DNA from: Rhizobium sp. NXC24
GTDB lineage: Bacteria > Pseudomonadota > Alphaproteobacteria > Rhizobiales > Rhizobiaceae
Assembly (NCBI RefSeq): GCF_002944315.1
Contig: NZ_CP024314.1
Location: 2,294,001 to 2,358,000 of the forward strand
Length of the DNA stretch: 64,000 nt
Direction of reading: 5' to 3'
The translations under genes were made by a program, and so were the position numbers. The stretch's first letter is position 1. Every line of letters begins with the position of its first letter. Shown here piece after piece: positions 17,792 to 26,864 of the stretch. The notes under the pieces are model-generated. The model had not been told where the DNA came from, did not search any database, and saw only the letters and a program-made list of their open reading frames with translations.

Positions 17792-19441
17792 ATGCGAGAT
17801 TGGAACACAAAGGGCCGTGAAAGGCTGGCACGTCTAGAAGCCGGCCAGCGCTTCTCTGCCGGCAAGCTTGTCGACCCGCAGCACCTCGTAGCTTTCCTGG
17901 AAGCGATCCTGAGACCCGGGGATCGAGTTTGCCTTGAGGGCGACAATCAGAAGCAGGCCGACCTGTTGGCCAAGGCGCTGTCTAAGGTCGATGTCGACAA
18001 CGTACACGACCTGCATATGGTGCAGTCGGGCGTGGTCTTACCGGAGCATCTCGACATTTTCGAAAGTGGCGTCGCCCGGCGGCTTGATTTTTCCTATTCC
18101 GGCCCGCAGTCGGCCCGCATCGCGCGCATGATGTTCGGCGGCCAGATCGAACTGGGTGCCGTTCACACCTATCTGGAACTCTTCGCCCGCTACTTCATTG
18201 ATCTGACGCCACAGGTGGCCCTCATCGCCGCGGTCAGCGCGGACAAGGCCGGAAATCTCTACACCGGGCCGAATACGGAAGACACGCCAACGGTCGTCGA
18301 GGCGACGAGCTTCGGCAAGGGACTGGTCGTCGCCCAGGTGGGCGAGATCGTCGAGCGTGTGCCGCGCGTCGACATTCCTGCCGACCAGGTTCATTTCGTG
18401 GTGGACGCCAAGCGCCCCTTCTATGTGGAACCGCTGTTCACGCGCGATCCCGCGGCCATTACCGAAACGCAAATTCTGACGGCAATGCTGGCCATCAAGG
18501 GACTGTATGCGCCCTATGGCGTGCGTCGCCTCAATCATGGCATCGGCTTCAATACCGCAGCCATCGAACTGCTGCTGCCGAACTATGGCGAACGGCTGGG
18601 ATTGAAGGGCAAGGTCTGCACGCACTGGGCGCTGAACCCTCACCCAACTCTGATCCCTGCCATCGAAGCAGGATGGGTGGAGCAGATTCATTGCTTCGGG
18701 TCCGAAGTGGGCATGGAAAACTATATGCAGGCTCGCCCTGACATTTTTTTCACGGGACCCGACGGCTCCTTGCGCTCCAACCGTGCCTTCTGCCAGACCG
18801 CCGGACTTTATGCCTGCGACATGTTCATCGGCTCGACCTTGCAGATCGACCTTTCCGGCAACAGTTCGACCGTGACTGGCAGCAGGGTCGCAGGTTTCGG
18901 CGGCGCCCCCAATATGGGATCGGACGCCCGAGGTCGGCGTCATCCGAGCGAAGCCTGGTTGCGTGCCGGCAGGGAAGCCGACCCCGCCGCAGCCACCCCT
19001 GCCCTGCGTCGAGGACGTAAACTGGTTGTTCAGATTGGCGAGACCTTTGGCGACGGCATGGTGCCGATGTTCGTCGAGCGTTTGGCCGCGTTGGATTTGG
19101 CCGACAAGCTGCAACTCGATCTGGCTCCTGTGATGGTTTACGGCGACGACGTGACCCACATTGTTACGGAAGAGGGGATCGCCAATCTGCTGTTGTGCCG
19201 TGACAAGGACGAACGGGAGCAGGCGATCCGCGGCGTGGCCGGCTACACCGAAGTCGGTCGCGCCCGGGACCGCAAGATGGTGGAGCATCTGCGTCAGCGC
19301 AAAGTCATCCAGCGTCCCGAAGACCTTGGAATAGATCCATTGGATGCCGATCGCAGTCTGCTGGCTGCCCATTCCATCAAAGATCTGATGCTTGCCTCCG
19401 GCGGCCTCTACAGGCCGCCCACCCGGTTCCGCAATTGGTAA
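17792..19441 (+). CDS. mdcA: Malonate decarboxylase alpha subunit (acetyl-S-ACP:malonate ACP transferase)
   Basis: 549 residues, matching MdcA. It swaps acetate for malonate on the prosthetic group of the acyl-carrier subunit MdcC, giving malonyl-ACP and free acetate. Recognisable family stretches include VHDLHMVQSGVVLPEHLDIFE near residue 75, AVSADKAGNLYTGPNTEDTP near 160, and FGGAPNMGSDARGRRHPSEAW in the C-terminal half. It is the first gene of the mdcACDEGBH operon, divergent from madLM. Confidence 0.96.
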   Translation: MRDWNTKGRERLARLEAGQRFSAGKLVDPQHLVAFLEAILRPGDRVCLEGDNQKQADLLAKALSKVDVDNVHDLHMVQSGVVLPEHLDIFESGVARRLDFSYSGPQSARIARMMFGGQIELGAVHTYLELFARYFIDLTPQVALIAAVSADKAGNLYTGPNTEDTPTVVEATSFGKGLVVAQVGEIVERVPRVDIPADQVHFVVDAKRPFYVEPLFTRDPAAITETQILTAMLAIKGLYAPYGVRRLNHGIGFNTAAIELLLPNYGERLGLKGKVCTHWALNPHPTLIPAIEAGWVEQIHCFGSEVGMENYMQARPDIFFTGPDGSLRSNRAFCQTAGLYACDMFIGSTLQIDLSGNSSTVTGSRVAGFGGAPNMGSDARGRRHPSEAWLRAGREADPAAATPALRRGRKLVVQIGETFGDGMVPMFVERLAALDLADKLQLDLAPVMVYGDDVTHIVTEEGIANLLLCRDKDEREQAIRGVAGYTEVGRARDRKMVEHLRQRKVIQRPEDLGIDPLDADRSLLAAHSIKDLMLASGGLYRPPTRFRNW

Positions 19442-19451
19442 GGCCGATACC

Positions 19452-19763
19452 ATGGAAAATCTGCTCTATGAATTGAAATCGACACAGACCGGCGGAACCC
19501 GCGCCGTCGCTCTGGTGGGCGTCGTCGCTTCGGGTAACCTCGAAATATTGCTTGAACGGCGGGAAGCGCCCGACCGGTGCGTCATCGAGATCGCAACGCC
19601 GGCTCATGGTTTCGCCGAGTTGTGGGCGGCGGTCACCGAAGATTTCGCGGCACGCTCTGCCGCCGGCGGTCTGCGCATCACGATCAATGATGGCGGCGCA
19701 CGACCTGACATGGTGGCGCTGCGCCTGGCCCAGGGCGTGCGGCTGATGGAGAAGCCAGAATGA
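19452..19763 (+). CDS. mdcC: Malonate decarboxylase acyl carrier protein (delta subunit)
   Basis: 103 residues, the usual length of MdcC. The site for the 2'-(5''-phosphoribosyl)-3'-dephospho-CoA prosthetic group is the conserved serine in VVASGNLEI (Ser27 here). ATG 19452 lies 10 bp after the mdcA stop. The protein carries acetyl and malonyl thioesters between the transferase, decarboxylase and acylating subunits. Its stop overlaps the mdcD start (ATGA). Confidence 0.94.
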   Translation: MENLLYELKSTQTGGTRAVALVGVVASGNLEILLERREAPDRCVIEIATPAHGFAELWAAVTEDFAARSAAGGLRITINDGGARPDMVALRLAQGVRLMEKPE

Positions 19764-20671
19764 ACGATCCTCGCACGCTACGCCGAAGCTGGTACGAAGA
19801 ATCTGCCCGCGGCCGGTTGCTGCATCTGCTCGATGCCGGCAGCTTCACCGAATTCCTAGGCCCGGAATGGCGGGAGACAAGCCCGCACCTTGCGCTCTTC
19901 GATTTGCCTCGGCAGTTCGACGACGGCATCATCGTCGGTGCCGGCCGCATCGACAGTCGCCCCGTGCTGGTGGCCGCCCAGGAAGGGCGCTTCATGGGCG
20001 GCGCCATTGGCGAAGTTCACGGCGCCAAGCTGACAGGCCTGCTGCAAGCCGCGGCCAAGATGCGGCGGGATATCGTCATTCTCTTCGACACCGGTGGCGT
20101 GCGCCTCCAGGAGGCCAATGCCGGCGAGCTGGCGATCTCCGAGATCATGCGCGCCGTGCTGGAGGCGCGATCCGGGGGCGTGCGTGTCATCGGCCTTCTT
20201 GGCGGCAGGGCGGGCTGCTATGGCGGCGGCAGCCTGATTGCCGGCTGCTGCTCCGCGCTCGTCATCTCCGAGCAGGGGCGTTTATCCGTTTCCGGGCCGG
20301 AGGTTATCGAGACGAACAAAGGCGTGGAAGAATTCGACTCCCGCGATCGAGCCTTGGTCTGGCGAACCATGGGCGGCAAGCATCGCTACCTGATTGGCGG
20401 GGTTGATGTCTTCGTCGAAGACGATATCCCCGCTTTCCGGGTTGGTGCAATTGCCGCGCTACAACGGCCAGCCATCTTGGACCAAGCGGTGCTCGAAGCG
20501 GAACAGACGCGGCTCGAATATCGATTGCGCCGTTTTGGTGATGCCCGTGATGCCACCGAGATATGGGCCCGGCTGCATATTGAGCATTCCGCCGAAATAC
20601 CGGACCGGGATATCGAGACTTTCCTCACCACAGCCAATATCCATCGGGAGAGTGCCGATGCAGCTCGCTGA
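19760..20671 (+). CDS. mdcD: Malonate decarboxylase beta subunit (malonyl-S-ACP decarboxylase)
   Basis: 303 residues of the crotonase-like carboxyltransferase fold. MdcD with MdcE decarboxylates malonyl-ACP to acetyl-ACP. Typical segments are AAQEGRFMGGAIGEVHGAKL (about residues 71-90), the oxyanion-hole region FDTGGVRLQEANAGEL, and RAGCYGGGSLIAGCC. It overlaps mdcC by 4 bp and mdcE by 14 bp, which indicates tight coupling and equimolar synthesis. Confidence 0.96.
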   Translation: MNDPRTLRRSWYEESARGRLLHLLDAGSFTEFLGPEWRETSPHLALFDLPRQFDDGIIVGAGRIDSRPVLVAAQEGRFMGGAIGEVHGAKLTGLLQAAAKMRRDIVILFDTGGVRLQEANAGELAISEIMRAVLEARSGGVRVIGLLGGRAGCYGGGSLIAGCCSALVISEQGRLSVSGPEVIETNKGVEEFDSRDRALVWRTMGGKHRYLIGGVDVFVEDDIPAFRVGAIAALQRPAILDQAVLEAEQTRLEYRLRRFGDARDATEIWARLHIEHSAEIPDRDIETFLTTANIHRESADAAR

Positions 20672-21380
20672 TATTCTTCCTTCACTCTTTCCAGCCGGCT
20701 ACGAGATAACGCAGGCGGATGGGCTTGTTACCGGCTGGGGCCGGTTGGACCAACAAAACCGGATCGATCTGATCGGCGTAGCCGACAAGACCTATCCCGG
20801 CGTCGATGAGGCGCTAGCCGTGGCCGCGCATGTCCTTTCCGTCGCCCGGCGGCCGGACAGGTCGCCCCTGCTCTTCCTGGTCGACTCCGGCAGCCAACGG
20901 ATGAGCCGGCGTGATGAACTCCTTGGTCTCAGCGAGGCGTTGGCGCACTTGGCGAAGGCATTATGGCAGGCAGAGCGTGCCGGACATCGCACGGTCGGCC
21001 TGCTCTACGGTGGCAGCGCTGCCGGCGCCTTCATTGCCACCGCGCTGGCCTGCGGATCGCTCGCAGCCCTGCCCACCGCCTGGCCTGAAGTCATGGATCT
21101 GCCATCCATGGCGCGAGTGACCAAGCTGCCGCTCGCTACGCTGAAGGAAAAGGCCGAGACAACCCCCGTCTTCGCGCCCGGCCTCGATAATCTTCTTGCA
21201 ACCGGCGCCATAGCAGAGGTTTGGGATCCAGCGGCTTCTTTGAACGCTCAACTCGCAGCAGTTCTTGCCAAGCCTGCTTCAAGTGATCTGCGCGCAAGAT
21301 TGGGCGCCGATCGAGGCGGCCGGCCGAAGGCCGCCATGATTGCGGCCGAAGTGGAACGGCTGGCTTTGCTCCATGATTGA
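20658..21380 (+). CDS. mdcE: Malonate decarboxylase gamma subunit
   Basis: 240 residues starting at ATG 20658 inside the end of mdcD. The carboxyltransferase-type segments FLVDSGSQRMSRRDELLGLSE and GLLYGGSAAGAFIATALACG are conserved, as is LPTAWPEVMDLPSMARVTKLP, which contributes to the co-decarboxylase active site with MdcD. An open frame continues 88 codons upstream within mdcD but is out of phase with it and is not part of the gene. The gene overlaps mdcG by 8 bp. Confidence 0.95.
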   Translation: MQLADILPSLFPAGYEITQADGLVTGWGRLDQQNRIDLIGVADKTYPGVDEALAVAAHVLSVARRPDRSPLLFLVDSGSQRMSRRDELLGLSEALAHLAKALWQAERAGHRTVGLLYGGSAAGAFIATALACGSLAALPTAWPEVMDLPSMARVTKLPLATLKEKAETTPVFAPGLDNLLATGAIAEVWDPAASLNAQLAAVLAKPASSDLRARLGADRGGRPKAAMIAAEVERLALLHD

Positions 21381-22014
21381 TGTCGCTGCCCTCCGCCGTC
21401 ACGATCTCGCCTATGTGCGCTCCGAGGCATGGCCCGGCCTGCTGCAAGGCCGAGTCGAGGCGGAAATGGAGCCCGATCTGCTGGCATGGGCAACATTGGG
21501 GCGACCGACAATTTTCCGTCGTCGAATCTGCAGCGATCCAACAGATATCATACCCTTGGGGCTGCCACTTCCACCGGGCATGGGGCGCAAACGGCTTGCG
21601 CTCGCCTGCCCACCGACTGCCGTGATACGGACAGCGCCTCCTCCTCTGCTGAGGGATGTGCTGCCCGCGGCACCGGCACGATGGCGCCCGACCATTGGCG
21701 CGCTGTTGGAGGCAAATGCCTCGTGTCGCTGCTTCGGGAGTTTGGCTTGGCAATACCTGACCGGCCTTTCCTATCTGATCGATACTTCCGATCTCGATCT
21801 TTTGATCGAGTGTCGCTCGAGCACAGATGCAATGCGAGCGACGGCTTTGCTGAACCATGTTGCCGAACGCGCGCCGATGCGTATCGACGCGGAATTGATC
21901 ACGCCTTGCGGCACGGCCGTGCAATGGCGGGAATGGCTGTCGGGAAACCCGGAGCTACTGGTTAAATCCCATACCGGATCGGCCCTGATTGCGCGGGAGG
22001 CGCTCTTTGCATGA
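21373..22014 (+). CDS. mdcG: Phosphoribosyl-dephospho-CoA transferase (holo-MdcC synthase)
   Basis: 213 residues of the MdcG family. It transfers the triphosphoribosyl-dephospho-CoA group made by MdcB to the serine of MdcC. The nucleotidyltransferase-like residues lie in FGSLAWQYLTGLSYLIDTSDLDLLIE (the SDLDLL aspartates are the expected metal ligands). ATG 21373 overlaps the mdcE stop by 8 bp, and the TGA overlaps the mdcB ATG by 4 bp. Confidence 0.93.
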   Translation: MIDVAALRRHDLAYVRSEAWPGLLQGRVEAEMEPDLLAWATLGRPTIFRRRICSDPTDIIPLGLPLPPGMGRKRLALACPPTAVIRTAPPPLLRDVLPAAPARWRPTIGALLEANASCRCFGSLAWQYLTGLSYLIDTSDLDLLIECRSSTDAMRATALLNHVAERAPMRIDAELITPCGTAVQWREWLSGNPELLVKSHTGSALIAREALFA

Positions 22015-22865
22015 CGTTTCCATTGTTGGCTGAACGACGCTCTGTCGCCATCGAGCATTGCGATCCCGAGCTGATCGGACAGTATGCCGCACGAGCGCTG
22101 GTTCTGGAGGTGGAAACTTGGCCCAAGCCCGGCTTGGTCAGCCACATCGACAACGGCGCTCACGCCGACATGGACGCTGATCTCCTGCGCCTGAGCGCTC
22201 GGACGCTGGAACCATTCTTCATCGCGCTTGCCGAGGCGGGCGCCATGGATGCGAGCATGGATCGTCTGCGCCAAGTCGGTATAGAGGCGGAAAGCGCAAT
22301 GCGGAGTGCGACCGGAGGGGTCAATACCCATCGCGGCGCCATCTTCGGTCTTGGCCTGCTGGCGGCGGCAGCCGGCTTGGCGGCAACGTGCGATTGGCAG
22401 GCACCGCTCGGTGCCCTGATCAAGCTGCGTTGGGGACAGGATATCATCGGCAAGGCGCCGGAGCATGACAGTCACGGCAGTATCGTGGCGCGACGCTACC
22501 ATGTCGGCGGCGCCAGGACGGAGGCTGCCGCCGGCATGCCGTCCGTCTACGATATTGCCCGCCCGGCGCTTGCCGAAGGACGGCGTCTGGCCATGGGTGA
22601 CGAGGAAGCGGCAAGGGTCCATGCGTGCATGGCTCTGATCGCGGTGGTCGACGACAGCAATTTGCTCTATCGTGCCGGCTCTGAAGGGCTGAATTTCGCC
22701 CGCGACAAGGCACGCGCCTTCCTGGCGGATGGCGGGGTCGGACGGGCGAATTGGCGCTGGGATGCCAAAGCCATTCACGAGGCGTTCGTCGCGCGCAACC
22801 TCAGCCCGGGCGGGTGCGCCGATCTCCTTGCCATGGCGCTATTTACCGAGGTGTTGGAATTGTGA
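22011..22865 (+). CDS. mdcB: Triphosphoribosyl-dephospho-CoA synthase
   Basis: 284 residues of the CitG/MdcB family, which joins ATP and dephospho-CoA to make the precursor of the MdcC prosthetic group. Conserved segments are EVETWPKPGLVSHIDNGAHADMD (about residues 29-51) and GGVNTHRGAIFGLGLLAAAAGL (about 102-123), both hallmarks of the family. It lies between mdcG and mdcH, with start and stop overlaps of 4 bp on each side. Confidence 0.95.
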   Translation: MTFPLLAERRSVAIEHCDPELIGQYAARALVLEVETWPKPGLVSHIDNGAHADMDADLLRLSARTLEPFFIALAEAGAMDASMDRLRQVGIEAESAMRSATGGVNTHRGAIFGLGLLAAAAGLAATCDWQAPLGALIKLRWGQDIIGKAPEHDSHGSIVARRYHVGGARTEAAAGMPSVYDIARPALAEGRRLAMGDEEAARVHACMALIAVVDDSNLLYRAGSEGLNFARDKARAFLADGGVGRANWRWDAKAIHEAFVARNLSPGGCADLLAMALFTEVLEL

Positions 22866-23782
22866 CCCTTGCGCTGCTTTGTTCGGGCCAAGGCCATCAG
22901 AACCGGGAGATGTTCCGGCTGCTGGCAACGGAACCCGAAGCGCAGCCCATATTCGAGGCCGCGACCGCCGTGCTCGGGATCCACCCAATGGACTTCTGCC
23001 GAACTGCTCCCGAAGCCGCCTTGCATGCAAACCGCGAGGGCCAGATCCTGTGCGTGACGCGCGCGCTTGCGATTGTTCGCGCCCTTTTCCCGACCGGCGC
23101 GCCCAGCGAAACGCTGGTGGCCGGCTACAGCGTCGGCGAAATGGCGGCATGGGGGGTGGCCGGCATCTGGTCGCCCATGGATACTCTCAGGCTTGTCGAT
23201 CAGCGGGCACGGGCAATGGATGCAGCGGGCGGGCCAAATGACGGGCTCGGCTATGTGCGCGGTTTGCCAGAGGCGGCCGTGGAACATCTAGCCAACCGGT
23301 TCGGCTGCGCAATCGCCATTGTAAACCCGGATCTCCTGTTCATCGTTGGCGGTGACAGACGATCAATCGATGCGCTCTGCGCAGCGGCGCTGCAGGAAGG
23401 TGCCGCGCGTGCCGCCCCGATGATGGTACATGTCGCCTCTCATACACCACGGCTCGCCGGTGCGGTCGCACAGTTTGACAACGCTCTTGCCTCGGCGGTC
23501 ATGAACCGCCCGATCCTCCGCCTCATGACCGCCAGTGGTGCCACCCTTGTTACCGATCCGCATCGCGCTCGAAAAGGTCTGGCACGGCAACTGGCCGAGA
23601 GGATCGATTGGGCAGGCATGGTTGAAGCCGTGGCCGAACGTGGCGTGACCGCGATCCTCGAACTGGGGCCTGGCCGTGCTCTGGCGGAAATGGCAGCCGT
23701 TGCCCTGCCTTCAGTCATGGTGCGCGCAGTGGATGACTTCCACAGTCTTGCAGGTGTTAGGGCCTGGCTGGCTGCTCGCTGA
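22862..23782 (+). CDS. mdcH: Malonate decarboxylase epsilon subunit (malonyl-CoA:ACP transacylase)
   Basis: 306 residues with a GTG start that overlaps the mdcB stop (GTGA). The acyltransferase nucleophile Ser90 sits in GYSVGEM and the catalytic His193 in ASHTP. MdcH first charges MdcC with malonyl from malonyl-CoA so that the decarboxylase cycle can begin. It is the last gene of the operon; the order ACDEGBH with divergent LM is the arrangement known from Acinetobacter. The 126 bp to the convergent glycosidase gene contain no obvious terminator. Confidence 0.95.
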   Translation: MTLALLCSGQGHQNREMFRLLATEPEAQPIFEAATAVLGIHPMDFCRTAPEAALHANREGQILCVTRALAIVRALFPTGAPSETLVAGYSVGEMAAWGVAGIWSPMDTLRLVDQRARAMDAAGGPNDGLGYVRGLPEAAVEHLANRFGCAIAIVNPDLLFIVGGDRRSIDALCAAALQEGAARAAPMMVHVASHTPRLAGAVAQFDNALASAVMNRPILRLMTASGATLVTDPHRARKGLARQLAERIDWAGMVEAVAERGVTAILELGPGRALAEMAAVALPSVMVRAVDDFHSLAGVRAWLAAR

Positions 23783-23908
23783 AATCAAGACCTCTGCCTC
23801 GATTCCTCGAAGCGACCGCGGCACAGATACCTCTCTCGTAGTGACGGTGGAAACGGATGCAGACGACCCTTGGGACCGATTTCATTCAGACAAGTGGACG
23901 GCCCTATG

Positions 23909-25876
23909 TCAGTACTGCATGCTGAAACCGATCGGATACAGCGGATTGGCCGTGTCGTGCGGAACGTCGGATTTCTGCGCCAACACCTCGGCCATGGATG
24001 AGGGAAGTTCGAACGGCAGCTTGCCTTGCGCCTTCTGCTTACCCTCGATCACATCGAACAGGGCTTCGTCGCTGGCACCGAAATTGGCAAGGATAGCACC
24101 GGCCCGATCACGGAGGCCGGTGAGGATCGCCGGCCGCGCCAGATAGATCGTGACAATGGTCGGAACCTCCTTGGCGGCGCTTTTGAAGGCCTCGAAATCA
24201 GCATTGCCGTCCTTGAAATCAAGATCGCCCTCCTGGTGACGGGAGCCGAAGAAATAGTTCATATGCGGCTGTTGATAGGGTGCACTCAGCCGCACCAGCG
24301 CAAAATCAGCTTCGCGGGCCGTAGCAACGACCGTAAAGCCGCGGGCCGCTGCCACTTTCGGATCGACCCCATAAAGGAACACCTTCTTGTCGCTCCGGAC
24401 CGGCAGAAGCTTGGCTTTGTTGTCGAGCAACACCATTGCCTTGGCCTGCGCGGCAGTCGCTTCCGCTGCGAATGTCGGATTGCCGACGATCGAGCGTGCC
24501 TTCTCCGGATCGACATAGGGATTCTCGAACAGGCCCTGCTCGAATTTCTGGATCAGGATCCGGGTCGCGGATTGATCGATGCGCTCTTCGTTGATCTTCT
24601 TATCCTTCACCGCTTCCACGAGAAGGTCCGAGGACGTCACGCCGCCGAACTGATCGACGCCGGCATTGACGGCTTTTGCGAACCGGTCGACACGGCTCAT
24701 GTCCTCCACACCCCAGGGCATGCCGAAGGTTTCCTCGTTCAGAGTTGGCTTCACACCCGGCTTCTCACCTTCCAGGCAGGTGCCCTTGCAATCGTTGGTG
24801 ATAAGCCAATCGCTGAGGATGACGCCGTCGAAACCGTATTTCCCGCGCAGCAGGTCGGTCAGAAGCTGCTTGCTGTATCCGGCTCCGACCGGTTCCAGCG
24901 GCTTGCCGTCAAGGTTGACGCCCTCGAGGATCGAATAGGTGGGCATCACGCCTGCGACCTTGGCCTTGAACGCTCCTTCGAAGGGGATCAGATGCTCGGC
25001 GAAATTATTGCCGGGAAAAACGGAACGGCGGCCATAGGCGTTGTGACTGTCGTAACCGTCCTTTGCAGCACCATAACCGACCCAGTGCTTAGCAACGGCG
25101 ACGACGCTATCGCGGTTGATGCCGGTCTCGCCGTTCTGAAAACCGGCGACATAGGCTTCCGCCATGGATTTGGAAAGTTGCGCATCCTCGCCGAACGTGC
25201 CGTTGATGCGCGGCCAGCGGGGTTCGCTTGCGAGGTCGATCTGGGGAGAGAGCGCCTCCTGGATACCGACGGCGCGATATTCCTGGCGGGCAATGTCGCC
25301 GAACCTTCGCACGAGCGCCGCATCGCCGATGGCCGCGAAACCAAGAGTCTCAGGCCACTTCGAGAAGCCGCCGGCAGAAACGCTCGCACCGAGCACGAAT
25401 TGGAAATGATTGCGAGGATCAGTACTGATCGTCGCCGGAATGCCGAGACGGCCGGCTTCGGCGATCTCCTGCAACTTGTTGTTCTCTCCGGCGAGAACAG
25501 CAGGATCGCCAGACAATCGGGTGATGAAGGTGACGACCTTGCGCTTGTCGATCATCTCGCTAGCGCGGTCGAGATCATATTGGGAACCGACACCCATGCC
25601 GGCTCCGGGACCGACGGAAGGCGCCGTGCCGTGCATCATCAAGCCCGCCTTCTCCTCGAGAGTCATACGCCTGACGAGATCGGCAGCGCGCTCAGCGGCC
25701 GGCAGCCGCCAATCCTCGTAAGGGTCGAGTTTGCCGTTGCTATCGAGATCCTTGAACGACAGCCCGTCCACGTTCAGCGTTTTGGCGATGCGGGCGGAGA
25801 GCGCCGGCTGCTCCTGCGACAAAGCCGTCGAAGCGAACAGCGATCCGAGCACGGACATGGCGATGAAATATTTCAT
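23909..25876 (-). CDS. Secreted glycoside hydrolase family 3 beta-glycosidase
   Basis: 655 residues. Residues 1-20 form a signal peptide, so the protein is periplasmic or exported. The family nucleophile is Asp356 in GVILSDW, and KHW (263-265) and DPRNHFQF (153-160) are substrate-site segments. The second (alpha/beta sandwich) domain runs from about 430 to the end. Residues 43-55 (DLDSNGKLDPYED) match an EF-hand-type calcium loop, as in many secreted GH3 enzymes. It lies on the same strand just after the ring-cleavage operon, so it may release phenolic aglycones from plant glucosides for that pathway; this is inference. Confidence 0.92.
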   Translation of the reverse strand: MKYFIAMSVLGSLFASTALSQEQPALSARIAKTLNVDGLSFKDLDSNGKLDPYEDWRLPAAERAADLVRRMTLEEKAGLMMHGTAPSVGPGAGMGVGSQYDLDRASEMIDKRKVVTFITRLSGDPAVLAGENNKLQEIAEAGRLGIPATISTDPRNHFQFVLGASVSAGGFSKWPETLGFAAIGDAALVRRFGDIARQEYRAVGIQEALSPQIDLASEPRWPRINGTFGEDAQLSKSMAEAYVAGFQNGETGINRDSVVAVAKHWVGYGAAKDGYDSHNAYGRRSVFPGNNFAEHLIPFEGAFKAKVAGVMPTYSILEGVNLDGKPLEPVGAGYSKQLLTDLLRGKYGFDGVILSDWLITNDCKGTCLEGEKPGVKPTLNEETFGMPWGVEDMSRVDRFAKAVNAGVDQFGGVTSSDLLVEAVKDKKINEERIDQSATRILIQKFEQGLFENPYVDPEKARSIVGNPTFAAEATAAQAKAMVLLDNKAKLLPVRSDKKVFLYGVDPKVAAARGFTVVATAREADFALVRLSAPYQQPHMNYFFGSRHQEGDLDFKDGNADFEAFKSAAKEVPTIVTIYLARPAILTGLRDRAGAILANFGASDEALFDVIEGKQKAQGKLPFELPSSMAEVLAQKSDVPHDTANPLYPIGFSMQY

Positions 25877-25971
25877 GGCATCCCTCTCAAAAGCATCCTA
25901 ATCGATCCCTAAGCTGAAGGGGCGCAGACTGCGCCGCGTCATTGTGCAATCATATAATCCGTAAGCAAAAA

Positions 25972-26820
25972 CTAACGTAACTCATCGACGATCGGATTGC
26001 TGAGAATACCGAGCCTGTCGACTTCCACCTCGACGACATCTCCGGGCTTCATCCACAACGGCGGCTGGCGCTTGGCGCCAACGCCGCCCGGCGTGCCGCT
26101 GACAATGACGTCGCCTGGCTCCAACCGAGTGAAACTGGAGCAATACTCAATCTGCTGGGCGATATCGAAAATCATCTGGCCGAAGGTCGCGTCCTGCACG
26201 ACTGTTCCATTGAGACGCGTCTGAATACGAAGATCGGGCAGCGGACCAAGCTCGTCCGGCGTCATCATCCACGGCCCGAAAGCGCCGGTGTCGGGAAAGT
26301 TTTTGCCCGGGGTGAACTGGTGCGTATGACGCTGGAAGTCGCGCACGCTGCCATCGTTGTAGCAGGCATAGCCGGCGACATAGCCCATGGCCTCATCGCG
26401 CGTAATGTAACGGCCGGACTTGCCGATAATGACTGCCAGCTCGCCTTCGAAATCGAGTTCCGTCGAGACCTTGGGACGCACGATCGGGCCGAGATGGCCT
26501 ATCTGGCTATTGGCATAGCGAGCAAAGATCGTCGGATTTTCCACCTCCGCACGTCCCGTCTCCTTGCGATGCATTTCATAGTTCAAGCCGACGCAGAGGA
26601 TCTTGTCGGGATTGGGAATGACCGGCAGCCATTCGATTTGGCTAAGCGGCGTGGCAGGGGCGGAAGCGGCTGCCTCGGCAACGCCGGCAAGACCGGCGGC
26701 CACAGCCGATTTGAGATCGGCATAGCGCGATGCGAGAGCCACGCCGGTATCGAGGAAGCGATCGCCCTCCACGACGCCCCAGGTCGTGCGGCCGGCGATC
26801 TTGACGGTGGACAGTCTCAT
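25972..26820 (-). CDS. Fumarylacetoacetate hydrolase family protein
   Basis: 282 residues. ATG 26820 is preceded by CAGGAGCAAGAACC, and in-frame codons above it are not conserved in type. The metal ligands are Glu125 and Glu127 (DFEGELAV) and Asp156 (YNDGSVRDFQ). The family hydrolyses C-C bonds in diketo acids or hydrates, decarboxylates or isomerises ring-cleavage products. As the last enzyme of the aromatic operon it would process the meta-cleavage product after the dioxygenase. It lies 44 bp from the MFS transporter gene. Confidence 0.9.
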   Translation of the reverse strand: MRLSTVKIAGRTTWGVVEGDRFLDTGVALASRYADLKSAVAAGLAGVAEAAASAPATPLSQIEWLPVIPNPDKILCVGLNYEMHRKETGRAEVENPTIFARYANSQIGHLGPIVRPKVSTELDFEGELAVIIGKSGRYITRDEAMGYVAGYACYNDGSVRDFQRHTHQFTPGKNFPDTGAFGPWMMTPDELGPLPDLRIQTRLNGTVVQDATFGQMIFDIAQQIEYCSSFTRLEPGDVIVSGTPGGVGAKRQPPLWMKPGDVVEVEVDRLGILSNPIVDELR

Positions 26821-26864
26821 GGTTCTTGCTCCTGTAGTGGGATCAGACTTGGCGGCGGGCGCTT

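Noticed and set aside
18038..19453. Minus-strand open frame of 471 codons
   Set aside because: Complement of mdcA, whose identity is certain; no RBS or domain.
24026..25912. Plus-strand open frame of 628 codons
   Set aside because: Antisense shadow of the GH3 gene, caused by high GC at third positions; no recognisable domain.
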